DNA of 64,000 bases from Puniceicoccus vermicola (GCF_014230055.1 NZ_JACHVA010000138.1:62001-126000), one strand, 5' to 3'; counted from the stretch's first letter, positions 1 through 9,409 are shown. Numbers and translations: made by a program. Notes: generated by a model not told the origin, from the letters alone.

Positions 1-879
1 TCCCGAAGGTGTCGTGTTCGAGGCCGGCGTGAAGTAATAGTCGACGTCAATATCGACCGAGACGTAGCGGATATACAGGTTAACCGAGAGGTGTTCGATA
101 ATCTGATAATCAACCCCGCCCGCGATCACGAACCCGGTGGAGTTGTCCGCATCGAAGCGATTGATGACGGTATTTCCGCCGTCGGAGAAAGTCCAATCAT
201 CCTTCGCGTTAAAGTCAGCGCTGTAGAAGGCAACCCCGACTTCGGCGAAAGGAGTGAAGGCACTGCCGTTCTCAAAACGTCCGAACCCATAAAGGATGGG
301 ACCGCTCAGATCGAAAGTTCCATCCCCTCCTCCACTGTCAAGGGTCACCACCTTGAACTGGTCGTAGGATAAACCAAACCCGAAGTAAGGAGTAAGGGCA
401 TACTCCGCATAAAAGTAAACGGGAGCCGGATCCTGATCTTCGGTGGTCCGGTTTAAACTACCGATGAAGGATCCACTGAACTCATCGCCGCTCTCCGTAT
501 CCGTCAAAGAATACCAGAGCATGCGGGTTCCCACCGTCAACCGGTCATGAATATAGGTCTCGTAAAAAGAGTCTTTTTTGGAGACCGGAATTCTTTCCCT
601 CTTTTTGGGAGCGGGAGTCACCTTCACGGTTTCTTCTTCCGCAACCATCGAACCTCCGCTGTCTCGGATCACCGTATCGGTCTCGGTCACCGTATCGGCG
701 TCAGAGCCTGAGCCGACTTTGGCGGTCGTTTCGACCTCGTCAGCCGAGAAGTCTCCATTCATAGGAGCTTCCGGTTCCGGAGGCGGAATTTCGGAAACTT
801 GACCGTTAAGCTGAGGAACAATCAAAGTTCCCACTGCGAGAATAGCGGAAACGAGACAAGAAGCACTAGAATCTTTCAT
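1..879 (-). CDS. Outer-membrane beta-barrel protein, 3' end cut by window edge
   Basis: Reading from ATG at 879 leftwards, the frame stays open for 293 codons and runs off the window, so the C-terminus is missing. Residues 1-28 form a signal peptide (hydrophobic stretch SAILAVGTLIVP, then LNGQ). A low-complexity acidic/threonine linker of about 60 residues follows, then alternating aromatic/polar strands (YFYAEYALTPYFGFGLSYDQF, and FTPFAEVGVAFYSADF further on), as in 8- to 12-stranded OmpA/OmpW-type barrels. The family is inferred from strand pattern only; the cargo is unknown. It lies 65 bp downstream of the acyltransferase on the same strand and could share its transcript. Confidence 0.7.
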   Translation of the reverse strand, partial: MKDSSASCLVSAILAVGTLIVPQLNGQVSEIPPPEPEAPMNGDFSADEVETTAKVGSGSDADTVTETDTVIRDSGGSMVAEEETVKVTPAPKKRERIPVSKKDSFYETYIHDRLTVGTRMLWYSLTDTESGDEFSGSFIGSLNRTTEDQDPAPVYFYAEYALTPYFGFGLSYDQFKVVTLDSGGGDGTFDLSGPILYGFGRFENGSAFTPFAEVGVAFYSADFNAKDDWTFSDGGNTVINRFDADNSTGFVIAGGVDYQIIEHLSVNLYIRYVSVDIDVDYYFTPASNTTPSG

Positions 880-944
880 GATTTGAGATCGGAGTTAATG
901 ATCGGAGCAGGTTCTAAACCAATATCCTGTAAAAAATGCAAATC

Positions 945-1700
945 CTATCTTTCGGCGACCGCCCGCGCCGGAATGCCCACCGAAACGCTACGAGGAGCAA
1001 TATCCCGATTCACGACCGCCGAAGCTCCTACCACCGAACCGTCTCCAATCTGGACGCCATCGAAGACCACCGCATGGGCAGCCACCCAGACATCATCACC
1101 GATGACCACGCCCCCCTTGCCCTCAAAGTCATACTGGAGATTCATGGGAATATCCGTCCGATCCGTTCGATAAGTCCCCCCTCCGAGGATATAAACATAC
1201 GCCGCGATCATAACATCCTCTCCGATCTCGACCTTATTCGAGGAGAAGACTTCGGAGTGAAAACCGATATTACTGCGGGCGCCGAGACGAATGGTTCCGC
1301 CCTTGCAGGAAAGGATGGAACCCCTTCCGATGAAAACACCGTCGGCCAGCTCGATCCCCGAATGCTCATCCCCTTTCGCATCCAGCATCACCCCATCGTC
1401 AATGATCACGCCGGAACCGATCTTGATCTTACCCGGATGACGTAGGACCACATCGCGGCCGAAGACGACTCCGCTGCCGCACTCCCCCAGCAGAAATGGA
1501 TAGAGCTTCTTGCGCAGGACCAATCCTAAGGCCCCCGGAACCCACGACGCCATCAACTGGACCATTTCATAAAGAAAAAGATCCCGCCAGCGCCGCGAGC
1601 CGATCACCAGATCCTGGTAGCGGCGGAGACTGGATTCCTTCTCACCAGCAATCTCCGACTGGACCTTGAAGCGCTTGGATTCGGACATGCGGTTCAACAT
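945..1700 (-). CDS. Hexapeptide-repeat acyltransferase (LbH / maa-like)
   Basis: 251 aa. After about 70 residues of helical N-terminus (ending VLRKKLYPFLLGECGSGV) come many imperfect [LIV]GxxxX hexapeptide turns (IKIGSGVIIDDGVML, ELADGVFIGRGSIL, VEIGEDVMIAAYVYI, VVIGDDVWVAAHAVV, VQIGDGSVVGASAVV). These build a left-handed beta-helix, and the end VSVGIPARAVAER has the GxPA motif of serine/sugar O-acetyltransferases. The probable role is acetylation of a cell-surface or exopolysaccharide sugar; the substrate cannot be read from sequence. ATG at 1688 (MSESK) is an equally possible start. Confidence 0.8.
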   Translation of the reverse strand: MLNRMSESKRFKVQSEIAGEKESSLRRYQDLVIGSRRWRDLFLYEMVQLMASWVPGALGLVLRKKLYPFLLGECGSGVVFGRDVVLRHPGKIKIGSGVIIDDGVMLDAKGDEHSGIELADGVFIGRGSILSCKGGTIRLGARSNIGFHSEVFSSNKVEIGEDVMIAAYVYILGGGTYRTDRTDIPMNLQYDFEGKGGVVIGDDVWVAAHAVVFDGVQIGDGSVVGASAVVNRDIAPRSVSVGIPARAVAER

Positions 1701-2434
1701 AGGACTCTACGAGACCCCGGCAAGACTAAGCGGTGAAACGCCGAAAGTTCGCCCGGGCCCGAGAAAGGACCGCCCCGACACAGCGTCCGGATAGCCTTCC
1801 ATTCAAGGAGTCGTTCATGTCCAAAGAACCCCTCCACCAGCTGGAGCGGGTTCCCCCTCCCCCTCTGCAAACCATATCCTCACACACACGCCTAATGCTC
1901 TGGACGGTCTCGAAAACGCAAGAACATGGGAGCGAGGAATTTATTCGGCTCCGCATGCAAATCAGACCTTTCGCCTTAGATTCTGAGGGAAACTTTTCAT
2001 GCGCAGCCAATCTGACGGGGCGGAATGAATTCCGCGCTCCATTTTAGCCGCACTCTTCCAGAGCAACTCGGAGATTTTACAGAAAACGTTAGTCCAGGAA
2101 TTTGTGTGTAAGGATATGCTGCAAACAAGGGAGCATCCTGGAAGAGGCGTGGAGTTTTGGAACCAGCCGGTCCCATGTTCTTCGGCCTTCCGGGAACGCA
2201 GTGCTTCAGACTGCAGGCGTAAGCAACAGAACGCACCGAAAACGCGAGTCGGAAGCACCGCGCTCCCCTGAAGCCCTCCGCGGTTTTCTCACTAAATGGC
2301 TGCAATTGAGAAGTGAAGTCCCCGCCCTTCTGATTACACCCCCACGAAAACCAATCCTGCATTCATGTTTGACGCTGAGAGAGCCATCCTCTTTTCTTTT
2401 CGGTTTTCCCAATTAAGAAACGACCGAAACCACT
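1701..2434. other. 734-bp gap without a recognisable gene
   Basis: No reading frame here has protein-like composition or a family signature, and no tRNA T-loop or small-RNA signature was recognised. It must hold the promoter of tig (plus) and of the acyltransferase (minus). An isolated palindrome GCGGAATGAATTCCGC lies near 2020-2036, followed by GCTCCATTTT, which resembles in design the dispersed palindromes found elsewhere in the window. A loosely related sequence occurs near 9318-9340. Confidence 0.5.
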
Positions 2435-3754
2435 GTGGACATAGAGATCAAAGAAGTCACCGAGACCCGTCGCGAGGTACTCGTCACATTTGCGCCCGAG
2501 GATATCGCCAAGGAAGAGAAGACCATTCTCGGCGAATTTACCCGCCATGCCAAGATTCCCGGATTCCGCCCCGGCAAGGCTCCAGAGCACCTGCTCCGCA
2601 AGCGCTACGGCAAGGACATTCAGGAAGAACTGAAGCGCAAAGTCCTGCAGGCCGGCTACCAGAAAATGGAGAAGGACGGCGACCTGAAGATTTTGAACCT
2701 CGTCGAAGTCGACGATCCAAAGCTCGACGGCGAAGAACCAGCCGTCATGAAGCTCGTCGTCGACATCAAGCCCTCCTTCACCACTCCGGAATACAAAGGC
2801 CTCGCCCTTGAGCGCGAGCCCGCCGAAGTGACGGAAGAAGAAATCGATCAAGCGATCGAAATGACCCGCGCCCAACGCGCTGAGTTTAACAAAGTCGAAC
2901 GCGCTGCCGAGAAGACCGATTACGTCCGCTGCTCCTACGTCGGAAAGATCGACGGAGAAGAGATCGCCGAGCAAGTGTCCGAGCGTCCGATGTACGGCAC
3001 GCAGAAGAGCACTTGGGAAGAAGCTGGCGCTGAAGATGCCCCCGGCATCAGCGAAATCGCCGCCGCCCTCGTAGGGATGAAGGAAGGGGACACCAAGACC
3101 GTGGAATCGACCTTCGCCGACGACCACGAAGTTGAATTCCTTCAGGACAAAACCGTTTCCTACGACCTCGAAGTTCTCGAAGTCCGCGAGCGCAAGCTCC
3201 CGGAAATGGACGAAGAGTTCCTCAAGACCCTCAACGTCGAGACCGTCGAGCAACTCCGCGAGCAGACCACCGAGTCCCTCAAAGGTCAGAAGGAGCAGGC
3301 CGGCCAAAACCAACTGCGCCAGGAAGCCACCAAGAAATTGGCCGACATGGTCGATTTCCCGGTTCCCGAGAGCATCGTTGCCGCCGAGACCAATCAGATT
3401 CTCTCCAACTACATGAGCCGCCAGATGCAACAAGGCGCCAGCCAGGAGGATTTTGAGAAGAATCGCGAAGCACTCTTTGCCAGCGCCAGCGAGGAAGCCA
3501 ACCGCAAGGTGAAGCTCGACCTCATTCTCGATGACATTGCCGACGCCGAAAAAGTCGAAGTCACCGAAGAGGACATGAGCAACTTCCTCTACAGCTACGC
3601 GATGCAGACCCGCCGCTCCCCCGACGAAATCGTCAAGGAACTGCAGAAGGACCGCGCCCGCGTGGTCGATATCCAGCGCAACATTCGCCGGAGCAAGGCT
3701 GTCGGCAAAGTCATCGAAGCTGCCGAAATTACCGAAACCGCGGCCAAATCCTGA
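2435..3754 (+). CDS. tig: Trigger factor, ribosome-bound chaperone
   Basis: 439 aa, typical length. The N-terminal ribosome-binding domain carries GFRPGKAP (residues 43-50), the loop that docks on uL23. A central FKBP-like PPIase domain follows (about 155-245, YVGKIDGEEI... VGMKEGDTKTVEVT-like), then the helical C-terminal cradle. The best start is GTG at 2435 (MDIEIKEVTETRREV), which aligns with the family's N-terminus; no strong Shine-Dalgarno is seen. It is followed by clpP and clpX in the conserved tig-clpP-clpX order, linking nascent-chain folding to proteolysis. Confidence 0.97.
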   Translation: MDIEIKEVTETRREVLVTFAPEDIAKEEKTILGEFTRHAKIPGFRPGKAPEHLLRKRYGKDIQEELKRKVLQAGYQKMEKDGDLKILNLVEVDDPKLDGEEPAVMKLVVDIKPSFTTPEYKGLALEREPAEVTEEEIDQAIEMTRAQRAEFNKVERAAEKTDYVRCSYVGKIDGEEIAEQVSERPMYGTQKSTWEEAGAEDAPGISEIAAALVGMKEGDTKTVESTFADDHEVEFLQDKTVSYDLEVLEVRERKLPEMDEEFLKTLNVETVEQLREQTTESLKGQKEQAGQNQLRQEATKKLADMVDFPVPESIVAAETNQILSNYMSRQMQQGASQEDFEKNREALFASASEEANRKVKLDLILDDIADAEKVEVTEEDMSNFLYSYAMQTRRSPDEIVKELQKDRARVVDIQRNIRRSKAVGKVIEAAEITETAAKS

Positions 3755-3830
3755 TCACGCGCTTGCAAGATCGCCCTTCCTCGCGGTTGATTAGAGGGAC
3801 ACCGTAAACCTTTAAAACCAATAAGAAAAA

Positions 3831-4442
3831 GTGAGCTATTTACCACTTCCCTACGTCTACGAACGCGAAGGCCGCAATGAGCGAGCCTGGGACATCTACA
3901 GCCGCCTCCTCCGCGACCGGATCATCTTCATCGGCACGCCGATCAATGATTACGTCGCGAATGCGGTGATTGCCCAGCTCCTCTTCCTGCAAATGGAAGA
4001 CCCGAAAAAGGAGATCCACATCTACGTGAACTCTCCCGGCGGGAGCGTGACCGACGGCATGGCGATCTACGACACCATCAACTTCGTGAAGTGTGACGTC
4101 GTCACCTACTGCGTCGGACTCGCCGCCAGCATGGCTACCGTCCTCGTCGCAGCCGGCACCAAGGGCAAGCGTTTCGCTCTGCCCAACAGCCGCCTGATGA
4201 TGCACCAACCTTCCGGAGGCGCCGGTGGACAAACCGCCGACATCTCGATTGCCGCCAAGGAAATCCTTCGCTGGAAAAAGACCCTCAACGAGGTCCTCGC
4301 CAAGCACACCGGCCAAAAGGTCGAGCGCATCGAAAAGGACTCGGACCGGGACTTCTATCTCTCGGCGCCCGATGCCAAGGAATACGGCCTTGTCGATCAC
4401 GTAATCGCCAGCACTAAAGAAGCCGACACCGAGAAATCTTAA
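3831..4442 (+). CDS. clpP: ATP-dependent Clp protease proteolytic subunit
   Basis: 203 aa serine peptidase (family S14) that forms the tetradecameric chamber fed by ClpX. The catalytic triad is visible: Ser100 (GLAASMA), His125 (MMHQPSGG) and Asp174 ([10 protein letters not shown]). The start is GTG at 3831 ([27 protein letters not shown]); the short leader matches a ClpP propeptide of minimal length. The stop codon overlaps the clpX ATG by one base (TAATG), so the two are translationally coupled. Confidence 0.98.
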   Translation: MSYLPLPYVYEREGRNERAWDIYSRLLRDRIIFIGTPINDYVANAVIAQLLFLQMEDPKKEIHIYVNSPGGSVTDGMAIYDTINFVKCDVVTYCVGLAASMATVLVAAGTKGKRFALPNSRLMMHQPSGGAGGQTADISIAAKEILRWKKTLNEVLAKHTGQKVERIEKDSDRDFYLSAPDAKEYGLVDHVIASTKEADTEKS

Positions 4443-5758
4443 TGGCTAAACCGACCAAGATGACCTTTTGCTCGTTCTGCGGGAAATCGCAGAATGAAGT
4501 GCAGAAAATGATCGCCGGCCCTGCCGGAGTCTACATCTGCGACTCCTGTGTGAACGTCTGCAAGACGATCATCGACCGGGAGCTGGGTGAAGAAGTCAAG
4601 AAGCCCGAGGGAAAGGAGCAGCAGTTCAACCTCCTCCGCCCTTCCGAGATCAAAGGCCGACTCGACAAGCACATCATCGGTCAGGACGACGCCAAAAAGA
4701 CCCTCTCCGTCGCCGTTTACAACCACTACAAGCGGTTGCAGGGCGACGACACCAACGAGAACTCGTTCAGCGACAAGTTCTCGGATATCGAGATTGAGAA
4801 GAGCAACGTTCTCCTCATCGGCCCCACGGGCAGCGGGAAGACCTTCCTCGCCCGCACACTGGCCAACATGCTCGACGTCCCCTTCGCCATCGCCGACGCC
4901 ACGACCTTGACCGAGGCTGGTTACGTTGGAGATGACGTGGAGAACATCATCCTCCGCCTCCTCCAATCGGCCGACTTCGATCCGAAGAAAGCTGAATGCG
5001 GCATCATCTACGTGGACGAAATCGACAAGATCGGCCGTAAAACCGATAACGTCTCGATCACCCGCGACGTCTCTGGAGAAGGAGTGCAACAGGCTCTCCT
5101 CAAGATTCTCGAGGGAACCGTCTGCAATGTGCCACCACAAGGGGGCCGCAAGCACCCGAATCAGGAATACATCCAGGTCGACACCTCGAAGATCCTCTTC
5201 ATCTGCGGAGGGGCTTTCGTCGGACTCGACAAGATGATCATGCGTCGCTCGGCGAAGAAGTTCGTCGGATTCACCCCGGGCTCCGCCGCTCTTCCCCAAT
5301 CGGGCAAGAAAACGATCTCTCCCGAGGAAGAAGAGGAAATCCTCCGTCATGTGGAACCCGAAGATTTGGTTCAATATGGCCTCATTCCCGAGTTTATCGG
5401 TCGCCTTCCCGTGGTTTCCGTTCTGCGCGAGCTGACCCGTGAAGATTTGGAGCACATCCTCCTCAATACCAAGAATTCCCTCATCCAGCAGTATTCGAAA
5501 CTGCTGTCGATGGATGGAGCTGGCCTGCGGTTCACCCGCGACGCCATTGGCGCGATTGCCGAACAGGCGATCGAACTCGGCACTGGTGCCCGCAGCCTCC
5601 GTTCCATTCTCGAGAAGCTGATGCTCGAAGTGATGTACCAGATTCCAGACGATCAAAACATTGCCGAAGTCGTCATCAACCGGGCTGTCGTCGAAGGCAA
5701 AAAACGCCCAACCCTGAAGCGGAAAAAGCGGGAAGACCGGAAACAGGATGCCGCCTGA
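4442..5758 (+). CDS. clpX: ATP-dependent Clp protease ATPase subunit ClpX
   Basis: 438 aa AAA+ unfoldase. The N-terminal zinc-binding domain has C10, C13, C33 and C36. Walker A GPTGSGKT is at 127-134, pore-1 loop GYVG at 160-163, Walker B with VDEIDK at 191-196 and RKH loop at 236-238. The ClpP-docking IGF loop is present as VGF at 275-277. A basic C-terminal tail ([20 protein letters not shown]) ends the protein. It overlaps the next small gene by 11 bp. Confidence 0.98.
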   Translation: MAKPTKMTFCSFCGKSQNEVQKMIAGPAGVYICDSCVNVCKTIIDRELGEEVKKPEGKEQQFNLLRPSEIKGRLDKHIIGQDDAKKTLSVAVYNHYKRLQGDDTNENSFSDKFSDIEIEKSNVLLIGPTGSGKTFLARTLANMLDVPFAIADATTLTEAGYVGDDVENIILRLLQSADFDPKKAECGIIYVDEIDKIGRKTDNVSITRDVSGEGVQQALLKILEGTVCNVPPQGGRKHPNQEYIQVDTSKILFICGGAFVGLDKMIMRRSAKKFVGFTPGSAALPQSGKKTISPEEEEEILRHVEPEDLVQYGLIPEFIGRLPVVSVLRELTREDLEHILLNTKNSLIQQYSKLLSMDGAGLRFTRDAIGAIAEQAIELGTGARSLRSILEKLMLEVMYQIPDDQNIAEVVINRAVVEGKKRPTLKRKKREDRKQDAA

Positions 5759-6041
5759 GCCGGCCAGAAAGAAAAAGAAGGTCGATTACGAGGCGCTGAA
5801 CGCGCCTCTGATGCAGATCCCCGGAATGAAGGTGGACGCCGTGCGCGCTCTCCTCAACGCCGGAGTGCGTGAGATCTACGAACTCAGCGGTCGCGCCCCG
5901 GAGGTCCTATTCGAAGAGTCCCGCGCGAAAGACCCGGAAATCAATCCAGTCCTTCTCCCCTACTTCCGTATGGCCGTCTACTACGCCGAGACCGACCGTC
6001 CCGACAAGTCGTTGATGAGCCCCTACGCCTGGGAAAGCTGA
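5748..6041 (+). CDS. Helix-hairpin-helix protein of the Cdd1 (pathogenicity locus) type
   Basis: 97 aa. A lysine-rich start ([13 protein letters not shown]) is followed by [37 protein letters not shown], an HhH-like fold ending in the [26 protein letters not shown] block. This layout (HhH, then [FY]R.AVYYA and a C-terminal Trp) is that of the Cdd1 family (PF11731), whose function is not known in detail; DNA binding is likely from the HhH. It overlaps clpX by 11 bp, so it is co-translated with the protease operon. Confidence 0.75.
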   Translation: MPPEPARKKKKVDYEALNAPLMQIPGMKVDAVRALLNAGVREIYELSGRAPEVLFEESRAKDPEINPVLLPYFRMAVYYAETDRPDKSLMSPYAWES

Positions 6042-6486
6042 TAGGCGACGGAGAGACACAGCAAAAGTACCACAGGCTGCCAGCCTGTGCCGCAAATCGA
6101 GAGCTGGAAGCTCTCGCTACTTTGGGCAGCCAACGCTCTCGCATGACTTGAGTTGGGCGATCCCCAAAAGCAGATTTCCCGTACCTGCTCAGCTTTCGCT
6201 GCGCGGCTTCACCTTTCCGAACTCAATAGAGGAAACGAAACTAATTTTTCCCTGAAAAGACAGCGACGGAACTGAGAGGCAACGCATAGGCGCAACAAAA
6301 GTACCACAGGCTGCCAGCCTGTGCCGCAAATCGAGAGCTGGAAGCTCTTGCTACTTTGGGCAGCCAGCGCTCTCGCATGAATTCAGTCGGGCGACCCCAA
6401 AAAGCAGATTTCCCGCACCCGCTCAGCTTTCGCTGCGCGGCCTCACCTTTCGCAACCGCAGGAGGACCGCCGAGAGCCAAACGGGG
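6042..6486 (+). repeat. Two tandem 234-bp repeat units with paired palindromes
   Basis: No gene. The block starting at 6063 recurs at 6297 (234 bp later) with few changes. Each unit has palindrome ACAGGCTGCCAGCCTGT (6072 and 6306) and then GAGAGCTGGAAGCTCTC (6099-6115; second copy 6333-6349 with one mismatch). Together they are bracketed by AAAGTAC on the left and CTACTTT on the right, an imperfect terminal inverted repeat around a roughly 60-bp element. A GC-rich tail mentioning CTCAGCTTTCGCTGCGCGGC follows in both units. Confidence 0.85.
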
Positions 6487-6570
6487 ATGGCGCAGTTAAA
6501 AACGGCTACCCCACCGGAGCCACCGCTTCACCGATTTGCTCATCAGCCGAAACTCATTAAACTGTCATCC

Positions 6571-7260
6571 ATGGACTCGGAAATTCCTTATTCACTACCG
6601 GACACCGTTCCGGGGATGACGCTTCCCAACGTGGTCCTGTTTCCACAGGCCACGATCCCGCTGTTCATCTTCGAGCCTCGCTACCGCAAAATGCTGGCCC
6701 AAGTGCTCGAGGGAGACAGCCTCATGATTCTGGCGACCCAAGATCAGGAACGGGCCCGCCACGAAGACACCTTTGAGCCCTACCATCCGTCTGCCACTCT
6801 CGGCTTGGTGCAATCCAGTCAGAAGAACCCCGATGGCACCTCCTCTATCCTCGTGCAGGGATTGATGCGGGTGACCGCCGAGACGACCTACCAAGAAGAT
6901 CCATTTCGCATTTTCTCCATTCAGCCTGTTCACAGCGAACCCGGTGCCAGCCCCCTCGAACTCGAGAAGCACGCCAACCACCTCAACGCGCTCGTTCAAC
7001 GCCGTTCTGAGCTCGGAAGCAAAATTTCGAAGGAAATCCTCCGGTTTTTCGAGAAAATCGATGATCCTGAAATCCTGGCCGATGTAGTTTCCCACTCCCT
7101 AATCCCCCAAACGGACAAGAAACTGCAGTTGCTACAAACCTTGGTCGTCCAGAAGCGCTACGAAATTCTCTTCGAATACCTCCGGAACGAAATTCGCGAA
7201 CTCGAACTCATTTCCAAGTTGAAAGGAAACTTGGGCGAGGATCGCATCGGATGGAACTGA
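6571..7260 (+). CDS. LON peptidase substrate-binding domain protein
   Basis: 229 aa from ATG 6571. It begins LPNVVLFPQATIPLFIFEPRYRKML, the signature of the LON N-terminal domain (PF02190), and continues with GLVQSSQKNPDGTSSILVQGLMRV. No AAA+ or protease domain follows, so it is a stand-alone LON-N protein, perhaps a recognition or adaptor factor. The frame is open upstream to 6487, but the extra 28 residues do not resemble the family and lie in repeat-derived DNA, so the internal ATG is preferred. Confidence 0.85.
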   Translation: MDSEIPYSLPDTVPGMTLPNVVLFPQATIPLFIFEPRYRKMLAQVLEGDSLMILATQDQERARHEDTFEPYHPSATLGLVQSSQKNPDGTSSILVQGLMRVTAETTYQEDPFRIFSIQPVHSEPGASPLELEKHANHLNALVQRRSELGSKISKEILRFFEKIDDPEILADVVSHSLIPQTDKKLQLLQTLVVQKRYEILFEYLRNEIRELELISKLKGNLGEDRIGWN

Positions 7261-7314
7261 GCGAGCATTCTCCCATAAAATCCGATTTTGTGAAAAGAAG
7301 TTGGGGAAAATCGG

Positions 7315-7342
7315 TTGACAGGTCCCCCAAAAAGCTCATTCT
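7315..7342 (+). promoter_or_regulatory. Possible sigma-70-type promoter for rpmJ-rpmE2
   Basis: A perfect -35 hexamer TTGACA (7315-7320) is followed 16 bp later by CATTCT (7337-7342), a weak -10 matching consensus at three positions including A2 and T6. Transcription would start roughly 9 nt before the rpmJ ATG. No Zur-like palindrome was seen near it. Confidence 0.4.
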
Positions 7343-7357
7343 CCTCTCTTTTTCGTC

Positions 7358-7483
7358 ATGAAAGTCGTCTCTTCCATCAAGTCGCTCAAACACCGTCACC
7401 CTGACTGCCAAGTCGTGCGCCGTCGTGGCCGGATCTACGTCATCTGCAAGACCAATCCGCGCTTCAAAGCCCGCCAAGGCTGA
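7358..7483 (+). CDS. rpmJ: Ribosomal protein bL36, zinc-independent (C-minus, YkgO-like)
   Basis: 41 aa, [17 protein letters not shown] then [24 protein letters not shown]. It matches bL36 throughout, but lacks the CxxC...C...H zinc ribbon: the first cysteine pair is replaced by the longer KHRHPDC loop typical of E. coli YkgO, leaving only C17 and C30. Large-subunit ribosomal protein. It is directly followed by a type B bL31, the same pairing as ykgO/ykgM in Enterobacteria, where both are zinc-starvation alternates under Zur. Confidence 0.95.
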   Translation: MKVVSSIKSLKHRHPDCQVVRRRGRIYVICKTNPRFKARQG

Positions 7484-7508
7484 TTCGGAACCCAAACATT
7501 TTCCCGAG

Positions 7509-7757
7509 ATGAAAAAAGATATCCATCCCGACTACACTCCGACATGCTTCGTCGACGTGTCCACCGGAAACCGCTTCATGACCCACTCGACCGTCAAAGC
7601 TGACCGCCGCGAAGATATCGACGGCGTCGAGTACAAGATGATCATTTGCGACATCACTTCCGATTCCCACCCGGTCTTCACCGGTGAGAAACGCTTCGTC
7701 GACACCGCCGGACGCGTTGAGAAGTTCCAAAACAAGTTCCGCCGCGGACGCCGCTAA
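7509..7757 (+). CDS. rpmE2: Ribosomal protein bL31 type B (zinc-independent)
   Basis: 82 aa from ATG 7509 (MKKDIHPDYTPTCFVDVSTG). The type B insertion (DREDIDGVEYKMIICDITSDSHPVFTGEKRFVDTAGRVEKFQNKF) is present and the CxxC zinc knuckle of type A is absent; only C13 and C47 remain. It sits 25 bp after rpmJ and before a strong terminator. Whether zinc-binding paralogues exist elsewhere in the genome decides if this pair is the sole copy or a zinc-sparing backup. Confidence 0.95.
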   Translation: MKKDIHPDYTPTCFVDVSTGNRFMTHSTVKADRREDIDGVEYKMIICDITSDSHPVFTGEKRFVDTAGRVEKFQNKFRRGRR

Positions 7758-7788
7758 GCGAACGAAGTTTCCATTCAATTTCCGAAAA

Positions 7789-7816
7789 GGCACCCTCTCG
7801 AGGGTGCCTTTTTTTT
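7789..7816 (+). terminator. Rho-independent terminator of rpmJ-rpmE2
   Basis: GGCACCCTC (7789-7797) pairs perfectly with GAGGGTGCC (7800-7808) and is followed by eight T residues (7809-7816). It lies 31 bp after the rpmE2 stop codon. Confidence 0.96.
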
Positions 7817-8157
7817 GAAGTAGCTGGGTTGCTTCAGCGCCCACCTCAAAAACGGCGAAGCGATTGACGAATCGCAATGTTTTCTCCAGCCGATGCCGCC
7901 TTGGCCGTATCCGCGCAAGGCTGAAGCCATGGCCAAATGGCCAATTTAAGGATTTTAGCGGGGAAATTTTGACATTGGCGACTTTTGAAGAGGAACCCCT
8001 GAAACTAGTGTCATTCAAGCCATGCCCCACGTAGCTGGGTTGCTTCAGCGCCCAGCCAGTGCGTCAGCCCTCTCCGATTGTTTGGCTTCGCAGAACCGAC
8101 CCCCATCCATCGTCCGAGTGACAGCAAAGGGCGCTTAAGCGACCCTTCGACTTCACC
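7817..8157 (+). repeat. Gap with palindromic repeats of the GCTTCAGC family
   Basis: No gene. Two copies of a palindromic element centred on GGGTTGCTTCAGCGCCC (about 7825-7842 and 8038-8054) flank other short inverted repeats such as GCGATTGACGAATCGC (7859-7874). Further members occur near 9014-9036 and 37717-37740, all in the same orientation. Confidence 0.65.
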
Positions 8158-8895
8158 TCAGAACCCAAAGGACACCGAAGCCCCCCAATAAAGGTAATCC
8201 GTATAGCCACTGTCCTCGCGACCCGAATAACGGGCTCCGAGCGAAGCAGAAGACACCTCGTTAAACTCATAGACCAAATCAACGTAGACTTGGAAGTAGC
8301 CGTAGGAATTCTCCGGTTTTCCGGGAGCCTGATCGCTATTGGCATCATTAGCCTGGGCCAACCCGCCCTTGAATCCCGTCTGCAACGAACTCTTCTCCGC
8401 AAGGCGAAACTGCTCTCCTACCGAGAGCTCCACCAAAATCTGCTCGAGGGCAAAATTGTAATAGACGAAAGCAGCGGGCCGCAGCGGAAGATCCGCAATG
8501 ATTCCAAGGAAAGGCTCTTCCTCTTCGCTGGGAACGGATCCATCATCGGGGAACCAATAATAAGTAAGCCCACCCGACAGAGCAAAAATCGGCGTCAGGG
8601 GCAGACTATAACCCGCGTAAAAATTAACTTCGTCAGAAGGCTCACCACTGATGTCCTGACTCGCCCAAACGCCCCCATATAGGTCCCCTGGCCCCAAAGG
8701 ATGTCCAGCTTCCAAACTCGGCTGAAACGACTCTTTGCCCAGCTCCTCTCCCCGAAAAATGTAACGCGATTCAAAGGAGAGAACCGTCGAGAGAGAAAGA
8801 TCCTCCAAAAAATAGTTCTGGGCGGACAGCGAAGAAACCACACCCCAGCATCCCGCAGTCAGGAGAAATATTCTGCTCGTAGAAGTCGCAATCAT
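8158..8895 (-). CDS. TorF-family (Gcw_chp-type) putative porin
   Basis: 245 aa from ATG 8895 (MIATSTSRIFLLTAGCWGVVSSLSAQ, signal peptide ending SAQ). The mature part starts LSTVLSFESRYIFRGEELGKESFQPSLEAG, the SRYxFRG pattern typical of Gcw_chp/TorF proteins, followed by YGGVWASQDI and repeated beta strands up to a terminal SVSFGF aromatic. An outer-membrane beta barrel is expected; the substrate is unknown. The frame extends upstream to 9099 but only through repeat DNA with no signal peptide, so the later start is chosen. Confidence 0.75.
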   Translation of the reverse strand: MIATSTSRIFLLTAGCWGVVSSLSAQNYFLEDLSLSTVLSFESRYIFRGEELGKESFQPSLEAGHPLGPGDLYGGVWASQDISGEPSDEVNFYAGYSLPLTPIFALSGGLTYYWFPDDGSVPSEEEEPFLGIIADLPLRPAAFVYYNFALEQILVELSVGEQFRLAEKSSLQTGFKGGLAQANDANSDQAPGKPENSYGYFQVYVDLVYEFNEVSSASLGARYSGREDSGYTDYLYWGASVSFGF

Positions 8896-9409
8896 CAGCA
8901 AAGAAGCTGGCCTCGGAGAAGGGCGAGAGTCAATGCAACAGTCGAAAGCGCAGGCAGGTCGAACAGGAGACTCGAATAGACCGGGCAAGGCTGAAGGCCC
9001 AGGCCCCAACTGTAGGTGGGTCGCTTCAGCGCCCACCGGGGCCCGCCGAAACGAAATCCGATGCTTCGACGCAGTGCAATAAATAGCGCGCCCAAACATA
9101 GCAACTCAGAGCTATCGAAGGAACCTCAAGACCCCCATGTAGAATTCCACTCAATCGGACTGTTACCGAGTGGGAGTGACGATGAGAAACTTCATCTCCG
9201 AATGCTGCATCCAGAATCAAGGATTCGTCCCAGAGCATCCGTGGGCAAGGCTGAAGGCCATGCCCTACCGGGAACCCGCCAAAACAAAACGCAAGGCTCC
9301 TTCATACCCAACGGACCGAAATGAACTCCGCGCTCCGACTCACCGTCTACCGGCAACCGTCCACCGTCCTCCGATCACCGTCGACTGAACACCGACCACC
9401 GTCCACCGA
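8896..9409. repeat. Repeat-rich gap with a degenerate ACCGTCCACCG microsatellite
   Basis: No gene. It contains a GGTGGGTCGCTTCAGCGCCCACC palindrome (about 9014-9036), GCAAGGCTGAAGGCC motifs (8990 and 9246) and, from about 9340 to 9440, a degenerate tandem array of CACCGTCCACCG / ACCGATCACCGTC units. The array continues into the 3' end of the neighbouring exbD gene. Confidence 0.75.

Noticed and set aside
1733-2416. Several 60-120 codon frames in the 1.7-2.4 kb gap
   Set aside because: Composition is non-protein-like, frames overlap on both strands and none resembles a known family.
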